This document shows, piece after piece, positions 1 through 9,406 of a DNA stretch of 64,000 nucleotides. Position numbers and translations under genes: made by a program. The notes below the pieces were generated by a model. The model was not told where the DNA came from, did no database searches, and worked only from the letters and a program-made list of their open reading frames with translations. Every line of letters begins with the position of its first letter. Position 1 is the first letter of the stretch. The stretch comes from Microbacterium kunmingense (GTDB lineage Bacteria; Actinomycetota; Actinomycetes; Actinomycetales; Microbacteriaceae). The DNA lies in the NCBI RefSeq assembly GCF_023155745.1, contig NZ_JAKNUS010000006.1, positions 62,001 through 126,000 on the forward strand, in the 5' to 3' direction.

Positions 1-695
<695 letters not shown>

Positions 696-709
696 GCATC
701 ACCGACGAG

Positions 710-741
710 GCGCCCGGCCGGGGTCGAAACCGGCCGGGCGC
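710..741 (+). terminator. Rho-independent-type terminator after aconitase
   Basis: A 12-bp perfect GC-rich stem (arms 710-721 and 730-741, GCGCCCGGCCGG and its complement) with an 8-nt loop lies 15 bp after the aconitase stop. Only a weak T-run follows, as is usual in high-GC actinobacteria. It separates acnA from the dxs promoter. Confidence 0.75.
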
Positions 742-769
742 TTCCGCGTCGCCCGGTCCCGGGCGGCGT

Positions 770-775
770 TAGACT
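770..775 (+). promoter_or_regulatory. Candidate -10 element for dxs
   Basis: TAGACT lies 63 nt upstream of the chosen dxs start and matches the TANNNT -10 seen repeatedly in this window. No good -35 hexamer is visible. It would give a leader of about 55 nt. Confidence 0.45.
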
Positions 776-837
776 CGCACCACGCGCATCCGTCACCTCG
801 ACCCGGGGACGACGGATCGCCCGGCGAAAGGAGACCG

Positions 838-2796
838 GTGGCGATTCTCGACACGATCTCGAACCCTCGTGACCTCGACGGGCTCAGCATCGAGCAGCTC
901 AACGAACTGGCCGCGGAGATCCGCGCGTTCCTGGTCGACAACGTCTCCCGCACCGGCGGGCATCTCGGCCCGAATCTCGGAGCGGTGGAGCTCACCATCG
1001 CGCTGCACCGGGTCTTCGACTCACCCGATGACCCGGTGATCTTCGACACCGGGCATCAGTCCTACGTGCACAAGCTCCTGACGGGCCGTCAGGACTTCTC
1101 GCTCCTCAGGTCTCGGGGGGGACTTGCGGGCTACCCCCAGCGTTCGGAGAGCATCCACGACGTCGTGGAGTCCTCGCATGCGTCCAGTTCCCTCAGCTGG
1201 GCGGACGGGGTCTCGCGGGCGCTCAGTCGCACCGGACGCCGCGATCGTCACGTGGTGGCCGTCGTCGGCGACGGCTCCCTCACGGGCGGCATGACGTGGG
1301 AGGCCCTGAACAACATCACCGACGACAACGACCGGAACCTCGTCATCATCGTCAACGACAACGGACGGTCGTATGCACCGACGATCGGCGGCATGGCGCG
1401 GTTCCTCAACCGCGTTCGCACGACCGAGGGGTACGAGACGCTGGCGCGGGGATCGGCCGACCTCTTCCGCCGCCTCGGCCCGGCCGCCCGCGCTCTGTAC
1501 CGCGGGGTCCGCGGCGGGACGCACGGGTTCCTGGCGCGCTTCATCAACAACGAGGCGCTGTATTCCAATCTCGACATCAAGTATCTCGGTCCCGTCGACG
1601 GTCATGACCTCGAGGCCATGATCGAGACGCTGGAACTGGCGAAGGCGCACGGCGCGCCGGTCATCGTCCACGCCATCACCGAGAAGGGGCGCGGCTACGA
1701 GCCCGCCCGCAACGACGAGGCCGATCAGTTCCATGCCGTCGGACGCATCGATCCGGTCACCGGCGAGCCGCTGGGCGGCGGGTCGGGGATGGCGTGGACC
1801 GATGTCTTCGCCGCGGAACTCGTCGCGGTCGGTGAGGAGCGACCGGAGATCATCGGGATGACGGCGGCGATGCTCCGTCCGACCGGCATGCTGCCCTTCG
1901 CCCAGCGGTTCCCCGACCGTGTCTACGACGTCGGCATCGCCGAGCAGCACGCCGCCGCGTCCGCTGCCGGGTTGGCGTTCGGCGGCCTGCATCCGGTCGT
2001 CGCGATCTACGCGACCTTCATGAACCGCGCGTTCGACCAGGTGATGATGGATGTCGCGCTGCACCGCGCCGGCGTCACCTTCGTCCTCGACCGCGCCGGC
2101 GTGACGGGCCCCGACGGTCCCAGCCATCACGGCATGTGGGACCTGGCGATGCTGCAGATCGTGCCGCACATCCGCATCGCCGCGCCGCGTGACGCTGAGC
2201 GTCTGCGCGAGGAATTCCGCGAAGCTGTCGCCGTGGAGGACGCTCCGACGGTAATCCGGTTCCCCAAGGGCACGGTCAGCCCCGACCTGCCCGCGATCGA
2301 ACGTCTCGGCGACGGCGTCGACGTCCTGTCGCGTTCGGATGCGCAGGACGTCCTCATCATCGGGATCGGGCCGATGGCGCACCTGGCGATGGAGGTCGCC
2401 GATCGTCTTCGCGCCCAGGGGATCGGCGCGACCGTCATCGACCCGCGATGGGTGATCCCGGTGCAGCCCTCCATCGTCGACCTCGCCGCGTCGCATCGCC
2501 TCGTCATCACCATCGAGGACGGTATCCGCGTGGGCGGGATCGGCACCCGCGTGCGGCAGGTGCTGCGCGAGTCGGGCGTGGACACCGCGGTCGACGAACT
2601 GGGGCTCCCCGACGAGTTCATCGATCACGCCAGCCGCGAGCAGATCCTCGAGGACGCCGGGCTCACGGCGGCCAAGATCGCCCAGGACGTCGTCTCGCAG
2701 GTGCTCGGAACCCGCGTCCCGGTCGCCCGGCAGAGCGGCGAGGACCCATCCCTGTGGCTCGCCGAGCCCGCACGCCTCTCCGACGCCGAGAGCTGA
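838..2796 (+). CDS. dxs: 1-deoxy-D-xylulose-5-phosphate synthase
   Basis: First enzyme of the MEP isoprenoid pathway: a thiamine-diphosphate enzyme that condenses pyruvate and glyceraldehyde 3-phosphate. The 652-residue protein has the usual length. Visible motifs are GGHLGPNLG near residue 41, the ThDP/Mg site GDGSLTGGMTWEALNN near 144, and YDVGIAEQHA near 362 with the catalytic Glu of the transketolase pyrimidine domain. A longer frame opens at 634, but it overlaps aconitase. The GTG at 838, preceded by GAAAGGAG with good spacing, begins VAILDTISNPRDL and is the likely start. The gene is monocistronic and ends at a bidirectional terminator shared with the facing beta-oxidation operon. Confidence 0.96.
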   Translation: MAILDTISNPRDLDGLSIEQLNELAAEIRAFLVDNVSRTGGHLGPNLGAVELTIALHRVFDSPDDPVIFDTGHQSYVHKLLTGRQDFSLLRSRGGLAGYPQRSESIHDVVESSHASSSLSWADGVSRALSRTGRRDRHVVAVVGDGSLTGGMTWEALNNITDDNDRNLVIIVNDNGRSYAPTIGGMARFLNRVRTTEGYETLARGSADLFRRLGPAARALYRGVRGGTHGFLARFINNEALYSNLDIKYLGPVDGHDLEAMIETLELAKAHGAPVIVHAITEKGRGYEPARNDEADQFHAVGRIDPVTGEPLGGGSGMAWTDVFAAELVAVGEERPEIIGMTAAMLRPTGMLPFAQRFPDRVYDVGIAEQHAAASAAGLAFGGLHPVVAIYATFMNRAFDQVMMDVALHRAGVTFVLDRAGVTGPDGPSHHGMWDLAMLQIVPHIRIAAPRDAERLREEFREAVAVEDAPTVIRFPKGTVSPDLPAIERLGDGVDVLSRSDAQDVLIIGIGPMAHLAMEVADRLRAQGIGATVIDPRWVIPVQPSIVDLAASHRLVITIEDGIRVGGIGTRVRQVLRESGVDTAVDELGLPDEFIDHASREQILEDAGLTAAKIAQDVVSQVLGTRVPVARQSGEDPSLWLAEPARLSDAES

Positions 2797-2805
2797 TTCC
2801 CGAAA

Positions 2806-2853
2806 GACTCGAAAGGAGGCCCCCAGCGTTAGCTGGGGGCCTCCTTTCGAGTC
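2806..2853. terminator. Bidirectional terminator, 22-bp perfect stem
   Basis: Perfect inverted repeat with arms 2806-2827 and 2832-2853 and a GTTA loop, placed between convergent dxs (+) and the fadB-like gene (-). The outer parts of the arms are A/T-richer (CTTTCGAGTC), so the hairpin can terminate both transcripts. Confidence 0.9.
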
Positions 2854-2860
2854 CGGTCGA

Positions 2861-5020
2861 TCAGCGGCGTGAGGCGACACCGCGAATCGGCGGGTGGTGG
2901 AAGGTGTCTCCGAAGACGCGCTCCGACGCGCCCTCGCGGTCGAGATAGGGAGATGCGCCGCCGTCGATGAACGGCCAGCCCGCACCGAGGATCAGGCAGA
3001 GGTCGATGTCCTCGACGGCCGGCACGACCTTCTCGTCGAGCATGAGGCGGATCTCCTGAGCGAGACCGTCCTGCACTCGGGCGAGGATGGTCTCGGCCGA
3101 GGCGGGGCTGTCGCCGACGTGGCCCTTCAGAACCTTCTCGGCAGCCTTGGTGAAGCCGGTCACCCGACCCGCCTTGTCCTTCTCCACGACCTCGGGAAGC
3201 TCGGCCAGCGCGTGGAAGTTCTCGTTGGCGTAGAAGCGATCGGGGAAGGCGTGCACCATCGTGTCCTGTACGTGCGCCGCCACCTTCCACCCCACGAGAT
3301 CGATCAGCTGGAACGGACCCATGGGGAGTCCCAGCGGAGCGAAGGCCTTCTCGACCTCGGCGACGGGTGTTCCCTCGTACACGGCGCGCGCGGCCTCACC
3401 CATGACCTTGGCGAGAAGGCGGTTGACGACGAAACCGGGGGCATCCGCGGTGAGCACGGCGTTCTTCCCGAGACCCTTGGCGACGACGAAGGCGGTGGAC
3501 AGGGCCGCATCCGATGTTCTCGGGGTCGTGACGACCTCGATCAGCGGCATGACGGCCACCGGGTTGAAGAAGTGGAATCCGACGAGTCGCTCGGGGTGCG
3601 CGAGCTTCGCGCCGATCTCCTCGACCGACAGGGACGACGTGTTCGTGGCGAGGATGGCGTCCTCCGCGACGATCGCCTCGATCTCGGCGAAGACGGCCTG
3701 CTTGACCCCGACCTCTTCGAAGACCGCCTCGATGACGAAGTCGCAGTCGGCGTACAGGCTCTTGTCCGTCGTTCCCGTCACGAGCGCGCGCAGGCGGTTG
3801 GCGGTGTCGGCGTCCAGACGCCCCTTGGCCTCGAGCTTGCCGATCTCGTCGTGGATGTGGGCGACGCCCTTGTCGACGCGCGCCTGATCCAGGTCGGTGA
3901 TGAGGACCGGAACCTGGAGCTTGCGCACGAACAGCAGCGCGAACTGACTGGCCATCAGCCCCGCGCCGATGATCCCGACCTTGGTCACCTTCTTCGCCAG
4001 AGCCTTGTCGGGAGCCCCGACGGGCCGCTTCGCGCGCTTCTGCACCAGGTCGAAGGCGTACATCGACGCGGCGAACTGATCCCCGACGACGAGGTCGGCA
4101 AGCGCCTCGTCCTCACGGGCGAAGCCCTCGGCCTTCGTTCCGGACCGGGCCTTGTCGAGCAGATCCAGCGCGACGTAGGGCGAGCGCGGCACGGTGCCGA
4201 TCTTCGACTCGAGCATGCCGCGGGCCATCTTGATCGCGATCGGCCACTTGGTGAGGCGCTCGATCTTGCCCGGCTCGTTCTTGCGCTCGACCTTGCGACC
4301 GCCCAGGACCGCATCGGCCCAGCGCAGCGAATCCTCGAGGAAATTCGCCGCCGGGAAGATCGCGTCGACGACGCCGTAGTCGTACGCCTGCTGGGGCTTG
4401 AGCATCCGATTCTGCTTGAGCGGGTTGGAGATCACGACCTCGAGGGCGTTCTCGATGCCGATGAGGTTCGGCAGCAGGTATGCGCCGCCCCACCCGGGGA
4501 TGATGCCGAGGAAGACCTCGGGGAGAGCGATCGCGGCGGCCGACGCATCCACGGTGCGGTAGGTCGAGTTCAGGGCGATCTCGAGCCCGCCTCCGAGCGC
4601 GAGGCCGTTGACGAAGGCGAACGAGGGGACGCCGAGCTCTGAGAGCTGCCCGAGGACGCGGTGACCGAGCTGAGCCACCAGGCGCGCGGTGTCGCGCGAG
4701 TCGACCTTCGTGATGTCGCTGAGGTCCGCACCGGCGGCGAGGATGTACTGCTTGCCCGTGATGCCGACGGCGGCGATCTCACCCGCATCCGCCCGCTTCT
4801 TCAGGGATGCAAGCGTCTCACCGAGCTCGGTGAGCGTGGCCGGTCCGAGGGTGTTCGGACGGGTGTGATCGCGCCCGTTGTCCAGGGTGATGAGGGCGAG
4901 CACCTTGCCCGAGGGCAGGCGGACATCGCTCACGGGGGAGTGGGTGACGACCTCGTCGCCGGTGAGGGCGGACAGGGGGGAGAAGTCGATCTCTGCGTAC
5001 TGATCGGTCGTGTTCGTCAT
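2861..5020 (-). CDS. Fatty-acid oxidation multifunctional protein: enoyl-CoA hydratase + 3-hydroxyacyl-CoA dehydrogenase
   Basis: A 719-residue FadB/FadJ-type protein catalysing the hydration and NAD-dependent oxidation steps of beta-oxidation. Residues ~30-290 form a crotonase domain, with NGLALGGGLEIAL at 138-150. A Rossmann fold starts near 347 with GIIGAGLMASQ. HFFNPV near 483 is the dehydrogenase signature, followed by the C-terminal 3HCDH domain. The start at 5020 gives MTNTTDQYAEIDF. The gene lies 13 nt downstream of the thiolase on the same strand, so the two form a fadA-fadB type operon. Chain-length preference cannot be read from the sequence. Confidence 0.92.
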   Translation of the reverse strand: MTNTTDQYAEIDFSPLSALTGDEVVTHSPVSDVRLPSGKVLALITLDNGRDHTRPNTLGPATLTELGETLASLKKRADAGEIAAVGITGKQYILAAGADLSDITKVDSRDTARLVAQLGHRVLGQLSELGVPSFAFVNGLALGGGLEIALNSTYRTVDASAAAIALPEVFLGIIPGWGGAYLLPNLIGIENALEVVISNPLKQNRMLKPQQAYDYGVVDAIFPAANFLEDSLRWADAVLGGRKVERKNEPGKIERLTKWPIAIKMARGMLESKIGTVPRSPYVALDLLDKARSGTKAEGFAREDEALADLVVGDQFAASMYAFDLVQKRAKRPVGAPDKALAKKVTKVGIIGAGLMASQFALLFVRKLQVPVLITDLDQARVDKGVAHIHDEIGKLEAKGRLDADTANRLRALVTGTTDKSLYADCDFVIEAVFEEVGVKQAVFAEIEAIVAEDAILATNTSSLSVEEIGAKLAHPERLVGFHFFNPVAVMPLIEVVTTPRTSDAALSTAFVVAKGLGKNAVLTADAPGFVVNRLLAKVMGEAARAVYEGTPVAEVEKAFAPLGLPMGPFQLIDLVGWKVAAHVQDTMVHAFPDRFYANENFHALAELPEVVEKDKAGRVTGFTKAAEKVLKGHVGDSPASAETILARVQDGLAQEIRLMLDEKVVPAVEDIDLCLILGAGWPFIDGGASPYLDREGASERVFGDTFHHPPIRGVASRR

Positions 5021-5033
5021 CGCTGCGATGCCC

Positions 5034-6239
5034 TTACTTGCGCTTCTTGCCGTCGTAGTGGGGGTTCTCCCAGATGACCGATCCGCCCTGCCCGAGCCCG
5101 ACGCACATCGCGGTCAGGCCGTAGCGGACGTCGGGACGCTCGGCGAACTGGGCGGCGAGCTGGATCATCAGCCGCACTCCGGACGCGGCCAGCGGATGAC
5201 CGAAGGCGATCGCGCCGCCCCAGGGGTTGACCCGCGGATCGTCGTCGGCGATGTCGAAGTGGTCGAGGAACGAGATCACCTGGATGGCGAACGCCTCGTT
5301 CAGTTCGAACAGGCCGATGTCATCGATCTTGAGGCCCGCGCGCTTCAGCGCCTTCTCGGTCGAGGGGATCGGGCCGATGCCCATGATCTCGGGTTGGACG
5401 CCGGCGAAGCCGAACGAGACCATCCGCATCTTCGGGCGGAGACCGAGTTCCTTCACGGCGGCGCCGCCGGCCAGCAGCGACATCGTCGCGCCGTCGGTGA
5501 GCGGCGAGGAGGTCCCGGCGGTCACACGTCCGTGCGCGCGGAACGGCGTCTTGAGCCCCGCGAGATCCTCCATGGTGGTCTGCGGACGCCGGCCCTCGTC
5601 CTCGGTGGCCAGCCCCCAGGCGCCGTCGGCGCCCTTGATGGCCACCGGGACCAGGTCGGACTGGATCTTGCCGGCGTCGTACGCGGCCTGCACCTTGTGC
5701 TGGCTGAGCATGCCGTACCGATCGGAGCGCTCTTTGGTGAGGTGCGGGAAGCGGTCGAAGATGCGCTCGGCCGTGACACCCATGTTCAGGGCGCCGGGGT
5801 CGACCATCTTCTCCGCGACGAAGCGCGGGTTCGGGTCGGCGTTGCCGCCGATGGGGTGGTGCCCCATGTGCTCGACGCCGCCCGCGAGCGCGAGGTCGTA
5901 CATCCCCACGCCGATGGAGGCGCCCATGGTGGTGACGCTCGTCATCGCGCCGGCGCACATCCGGTCGATCGCCAGACCCGGGACGGTCTGGGGGAGCCCC
6001 GCGAGGAGGGCGACGCTGCGACCCAGCGTGAGACCCTGATCGCCGGTCTGGGACGTCGCCGCGATGGCGACGTCGTCGATGCGATCCTTCGGCACCGAAG
6101 GGTTGCGTTCCATGAGCCCGATGGTCGCCTTCACGGCGAGATCATCAGCCCGGGTGTTCCAGTACATGCCCTTCTCGCCGGCGCGCCCGAAGGGTGTGCG
6201 CATACCGTCGACGAAGAAGACGTCCGAAAGCTCGGCCAT
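5034..6239 (-). CDS. Acetyl-CoA C-acyltransferase (thiolase)
   Basis: A 401-residue thiolase that cleaves 3-ketoacyl-CoA, the last beta-oxidation step. It is the partner of the downstream hydratase/dehydrogenase gene. The nucleophile is Cys95 in DRMCAGAMTS. The catalytic His is in FGHPLAASG (about 348) and the second Cys is in CVGLGQGG (about 379). NEAFA is also present. A GGAGG Shine-Dalgarno sits just before the ATG at 6239. It is first in the minus-strand operon. Family assignment is firm; whether it is fadA or a biosynthetic homologue is judged from the neighbour only. Confidence 0.93.
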   Translation of the reverse strand: MAELSDVFFVDGMRTPFGRAGEKGMYWNTRADDLAVKATIGLMERNPSVPKDRIDDVAIAATSQTGDQGLTLGRSVALLAGLPQTVPGLAIDRMCAGAMTSVTTMGASIGVGMYDLALAGGVEHMGHHPIGGNADPNPRFVAEKMVDPGALNMGVTAERIFDRFPHLTKERSDRYGMLSQHKVQAAYDAGKIQSDLVPVAIKGADGAWGLATEDEGRRPQTTMEDLAGLKTPFRAHGRVTAGTSSPLTDGATMSLLAGGAAVKELGLRPKMRMVSFGFAGVQPEIMGIGPIPSTEKALKRAGLKIDDIGLFELNEAFAIQVISFLDHFDIADDDPRVNPWGGAIAFGHPLAASGVRLMIQLAAQFAERPDVRYGLTAMCVGLGQGGSVIWENPHYDGKKRK

Positions 6240-6269
6240 GAAGCCTCCAAAGATCAGGGATGTCTGCGA

Positions 6270-6275
6270 GCGTAG
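6270..6275 (-). promoter_or_regulatory. Candidate -10 for the thiolase operon
   Basis: On the minus strand TACGCT lies about 30 nt before the thiolase ATG, in the 75-nt spacer after the RNase D gene. Only the hexamer supports it; no -35 is visible. Confidence 0.3.
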
Positions 6276-6314
6276 GTGGGGCCGGGAAACGGCGAGGAAT
6301 CGGTTGGGCGCAAC

Positions 6315-7514
6315 CTACGAAGCGCCGTCCGCGGCCGTCGAACCGCTTTGCACGGATTCCACAAAGGCATCGGCGATGATCTGTGCAGTCTGGTCAATCT
6401 GCCACGCTCTCGCTCCCAAGGACTCCAGCGAACGGCCGATGGCCGACGCGGTGATCTCCTCGGGTGGGGCCCATGCGACGCGGCGGAGCAGCTCGGGCGT
6501 GAGGAGGTTCTCCGTCGGCATCGACAGCTCGGCGGCGCGCGCTTCCACAGCGGGTCGGGCGGCCTTCAGCCGGGCATCGGCCGCGGGATTGCGGTCCGGC
6601 CACGCGCGCGGGGGAGGGATGGTGTCGGTGCTGGGCAGCCGGTCCGGCGGGAGGTCGGTCGCGGCCCGGCCCTCCTGGATCGCATTCCACCAGCGGTCCA
6701 GCTGACTGCGGCTGGCCCGGCCGGTGAACTCCTTCACCCCGGCGAGCGCGTGCTTGGACGCCGGGTCGGCGCGGATGGCCGCGACGAGCGCCCGGTCAGG
6801 GACCAGGCGCCCGGGGGCGACATCCTGCTCGCGGGCGTACTCCTCCCGGGCCGTCCACAGCGCGCGGGCGACGGCGAGTGCGCGGCGCCCCCGCACGGTG
6901 TGCAGACCGCTGAGACGCCGCCACGGGTCTTCGCGCGTCGCCTTGGGCTCGCGGGCGAGCACCGCGGCGAACTCCTGCCGAGCGAATTCGGTCTTGCCCT
7001 GTTCGGCGAGTTCGGCCGCGAGCGCGTCGCGGACGTCGATGAGGTGGACCACGTCCAGTGCGGCGTACTCCAGCCAGGAATCGGGGAGAGGTCTGGTCGA
7101 CCAGTCGGCGGCGGAATGCGCCTTGGCAAGGGTGATCCCGAGGGTGTCCTCCACGACCGCGCCGAGGCCGACCCGTTCGTGACCGAGGAGCCGCGCGGCG
7201 AGCTCGGTGTCGAACATCTCGGTCGGCTCCAGTCCCACCTCGCGCAGCGACGGCAGATCCTGGCTGGCGGCATGCAGCACCCACTCCGCGTCGCCGATCG
7301 CCTGCTGCAGGGGTGCGAAGTCGGAGAGGACCGGGGGATCGAAAAGGTGCACCCCGGCACCGCGGCGGAACACCTGGATGAGGTACGCCCGCTGGGAGTA
7401 GCGGAAGCCCGAGGCCCGTTCGACATCGACGGCGACCGGGCCCTCCGCCTCACGGAGAGCCGAGACGGCGCGCGCGAACGACGCCGCGTCGGCGATCACG
7501 GTGTATTCAGCCAC
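6315..7514 (-). CDS. Ribonuclease D-like 3'-5' exonuclease with HRDC domain
   Basis: A 399-residue DEDD-family exoribonuclease, probably acting in RNA 3'-end processing. Exonuclease motif I is VAVDVERASG with Asp30 and Glu32. HAASQDLPSL carries the motif II Asp, and YAALDVVHLIDVRDAL carries motif III. An HRDC domain follows in the C-terminal half. An upstream in-frame ATG at 7607 exists, but the GTG at 7512-7514 has GGAGGA immediately upstream and begins VAEYTVIADAASF, so it is chosen. It overlaps the end of the DUF3000 gene by 8 nt, which indicates translational coupling. Confidence 0.88.
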   Translation of the reverse strand: MAEYTVIADAASFARAVSALREAEGPVAVDVERASGFRYSQRAYLIQVFRRGAGVHLFDPPVLSDFAPLQQAIGDAEWVLHAASQDLPSLREVGLEPTEMFDTELAARLLGHERVGLGAVVEDTLGITLAKAHSAADWSTRPLPDSWLEYAALDVVHLIDVRDALAAELAEQGKTEFARQEFAAVLAREPKATREDPWRRLSGLHTVRGRRALAVARALWTAREEYAREQDVAPGRLVPDRALVAAIRADPASKHALAGVKEFTGRASRSQLDRWWNAIQEGRAATDLPPDRLPSTDTIPPPRAWPDRNPAADARLKAARPAVEARAAELSMPTENLLTPELLRRVAWAPPEEITASAIGRSLESLGARAWQIDQTAQIIADAFVESVQSGSTAADGAS

Positions 7515-8094
7515 GCATCGTCCTCCGAGGACCGAAGACGGCGATGCCCTCCGACCCCGGTGGGAGTCCGGCGAGCATGCAGACAAGCTCGCTCCAGGCT
7601 TCCACATGTCCGGTCATGTCGCCGTCCGGCGACCACGAGGCCCGAAGCTCGATCTGCGCTCCGTCGCCCTCCTCGGCGAGCGACCCGAATCCCTTCGACA
7701 GGGTCTTGGTCGCCGTGCCGGACGCCGAGTGATAGGCGGCGTGGCGTGACTCGAGGGCATCGATCAGCCACGACCAGGCCACGTCGGCGAGCAGCGGATC
7801 GATGCCGATGTCGGGTTCGAGCGGCGCCTGAGCGAAGCAGACGATCCGCCACGGTCCTCCCCACGCTGCCGGCTCCGACTCGTCGTGGAGCAGGATGAAA
7901 CGGCCCGTTCCGTACGGGGAGTCCACGCCGTCGTCTTCCGGGCGCACGTCGCCGGCCAGCGCGATCGCGTCGGGTGCGAGACCCGACGGCGCAGGGATCT
8001 CGCGCACCGCGAAGTCCTCTCGGAACGTCGTCGCCCGCACGGCTTCCGCGGCGAGGGCGAACGCCGTCGTCGCCGGGGATCCTTGGTCAGCCAC
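7507..8094 (-). CDS. DUF3000 family protein
   Basis: A 195-residue actinobacterial protein of unknown function that begins with GTG (MADQGSPATTAFALAAEAV). It is acidic with no signal peptide or membrane segment, so it is probably cytoplasmic. The family assignment rests on the overall look (EDFAVREIPAPSGLAPDAIAL) and on its position directly before the RNase D gene, with which it shares 8 nt. The pairing suggests a role tied to RNA turnover, but nothing in the sequence shows an active site. Confidence 0.75.
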   Translation of the reverse strand: MADQGSPATTAFALAAEAVRATTFREDFAVREIPAPSGLAPDAIALAGDVRPEDDGVDSPYGTGRFILLHDESEPAAWGGPWRIVCFAQAPLEPDIGIDPLLADVAWSWLIDALESRHAAYHSASGTATKTLSKGFGSLAEEGDGAQIELRASWSPDGDMTGHVEAWSELVCMLAGLPPGSEGIAVFGPRRTMRG

Positions 8095-8104
8095 GCGGAC
8101 AGAC

Positions 8105-8110
8105 TAGAGT
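8105..8110 (+). promoter_or_regulatory. Candidate -10 for the alpha/beta hydrolase gene
   Basis: TAGAGT lies 9 nt before the ATG at 8120, with no room for a Shine-Dalgarno. This arrangement predicts a leaderless or nearly leaderless transcript. The DUF3000 gene diverges from the same spacer. Confidence 0.45.
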
Positions 8111-8119
8111 GATCGCTCG

Positions 8120-9406
8120 ATGGTCGACTCCAGGCGCGCCGCACCCTCCGGGGCCACACCCGGCTTCGTGGGCGGTGTGAGGGCGGCTGTCGCGATCCTC
8201 GGCGCCGCCGTCGCCGCCGCGGCCGGCGTGCTCGGCGTTGTCTCGGTGCGGGTCGCGCGGCGCGTCGTCACACCCGCCGTCCGGGTCGCGGACACCCGCA
8301 TCCTCGCCGTGGATCCGGTGGCGCAGACCATCACCCTCTCGCGCACCGACGACACGGTGCTGCCGGGCCGCTACGGACTGTTCACCGCCGGCGACACGGG
8401 TTATCTGAAGCTCGGCTCCGTGTTGGACGAAGACGCCGTCAGCGTGCGCCGGAAGCTTCTGACCCACGTGCCTCCCGGTGCAGGGGTCGCCCCCGACGCC
8501 GCCTTCAGCGGGTGGTACTACGAGCGTCCCGACGAACTGCACCTCCCCTTCTCGTCCGAGCTCATCGGCTCGGGTGTCGGTCCGTGCCCGGCCTGGCTCT
8601 TCCCGGCGGAGCCGTCCGCGCAGATGCCCGAGACCTGGGTCATCCAGATCCACGGGCGCGGCACCACCCGCTCGGAGTGCCTTCGCGCCGTGCCGGTGTT
8701 CCACGCCCTCGGTATCACCTCCCTCGTGGTGTCCTACCGCAACGACGGTGAGGCTCCCCGGAGTCGCACGGGCACCTACGCGCTCGGTGCGACCGAGTGG
8801 CGCGACGTCGACGCCGCCGTCGGCTTCGCCCGACGCCGGGGTGCACAGCGCATCGTGCTCATGGGATGGTCCATGGGTGGGGCCATCGCCCTGCAGGTCT
8901 CGCTGAACTCGCCCCATCGCCAGGTCATCGCCGGCCTCATCCTGGAATCCCCCGTGGTCGACTGGCGGATCGTCCTGAACTATCAGGCCAGGATGATGGG
9001 CCTCCCGGCCCCCGTGACCGGTCTCGCCCTCGGGGCACTCGCCAGCGAGTGGACCACACCCCTCACCCGCACGGGCGGACCGATCCCCTTCGATCAACTC
9101 GATGTGGTCGCGCGCGCGGGCGAGCTGCGGCATCCGATCCTCATCCTCCACAGCGACGACGACGGATTCGTGCCCTCCGACGCCTCGCACGACCTCGTCG
9201 TGGCGCGGCCGGACCTCGTCGACCTCATCGTCTTCGACATCGCGCGGCACACCAAGCTCTGGAACTACGACCAGGAGCGGTGGAGCACGGCCATCCGATC
9301 CTGGCTCGGACGGCACGGCCTCAGCCGCGACCTCGACGACGCCGGTCCCGATGACACGGCCGGAGCGTCGGGCGTCAGCGGCGGATCGTCAGACGGCGAT
9401 AGCTGA
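8120..9406 (+). CDS. Membrane-anchored alpha/beta hydrolase
   Basis: A 428-residue hydrolase. An N-terminal hydrophobic segment (about residues 14-40, rich in A/V/G) likely anchors it in the membrane with the catalytic domain outside. The nucleophile elbow is GWSMGGAIAL. The acid is probably in HSDDDGFVPS and the His in ARHTKLWN, completing a Ser-Asp-His triad of the S9/acyl-aminoacyl-peptidase-like type. The substrate is unknown. The 3' end overlaps the convergent reductase gene by 32 bp, so the two may interfere antisense. Confidence 0.8.
   Translation: MVDSRRAAPSGATPGFVGGVRAAVAILGAAVAAAAGVLGVVSVRVARRVVTPAVRVADTRILAVDPVAQTITLSRTDDTVLPGRYGLFTAGDTGYLKLGSVLDEDAVSVRRKLLTHVPPGAGVAPDAAFSGWYYERPDELHLPFSSELIGSGVGPCPAWLFPAEPSAQMPETWVIQIHGRGTTRSECLRAVPVFHALGITSLVVSYRNDGEAPRSRTGTYALGATEWRDVDAAVGFARRRGAQRIVLMGWSMGGAIALQVSLNSPHRQVIAGLILESPVVDWRIVLNYQARMMGLPAPVTGLALGALASEWTTPLTRTGGPIPFDQLDVVARAGELRHPILILHSDDDGFVPSDASHDLVVARPDLVDLIVFDIARHTKLWNYDQERWSTAIRSWLGRHGLSRDLDDAGPDDTAGASGVSGGSSDGDS

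Noticed and set aside
1021..2985. A 654-residue minus-strand open frame across dxs
   Set aside because: dxs carries all expected motifs on the plus strand. The antisense frame also crosses the bidirectional terminator.
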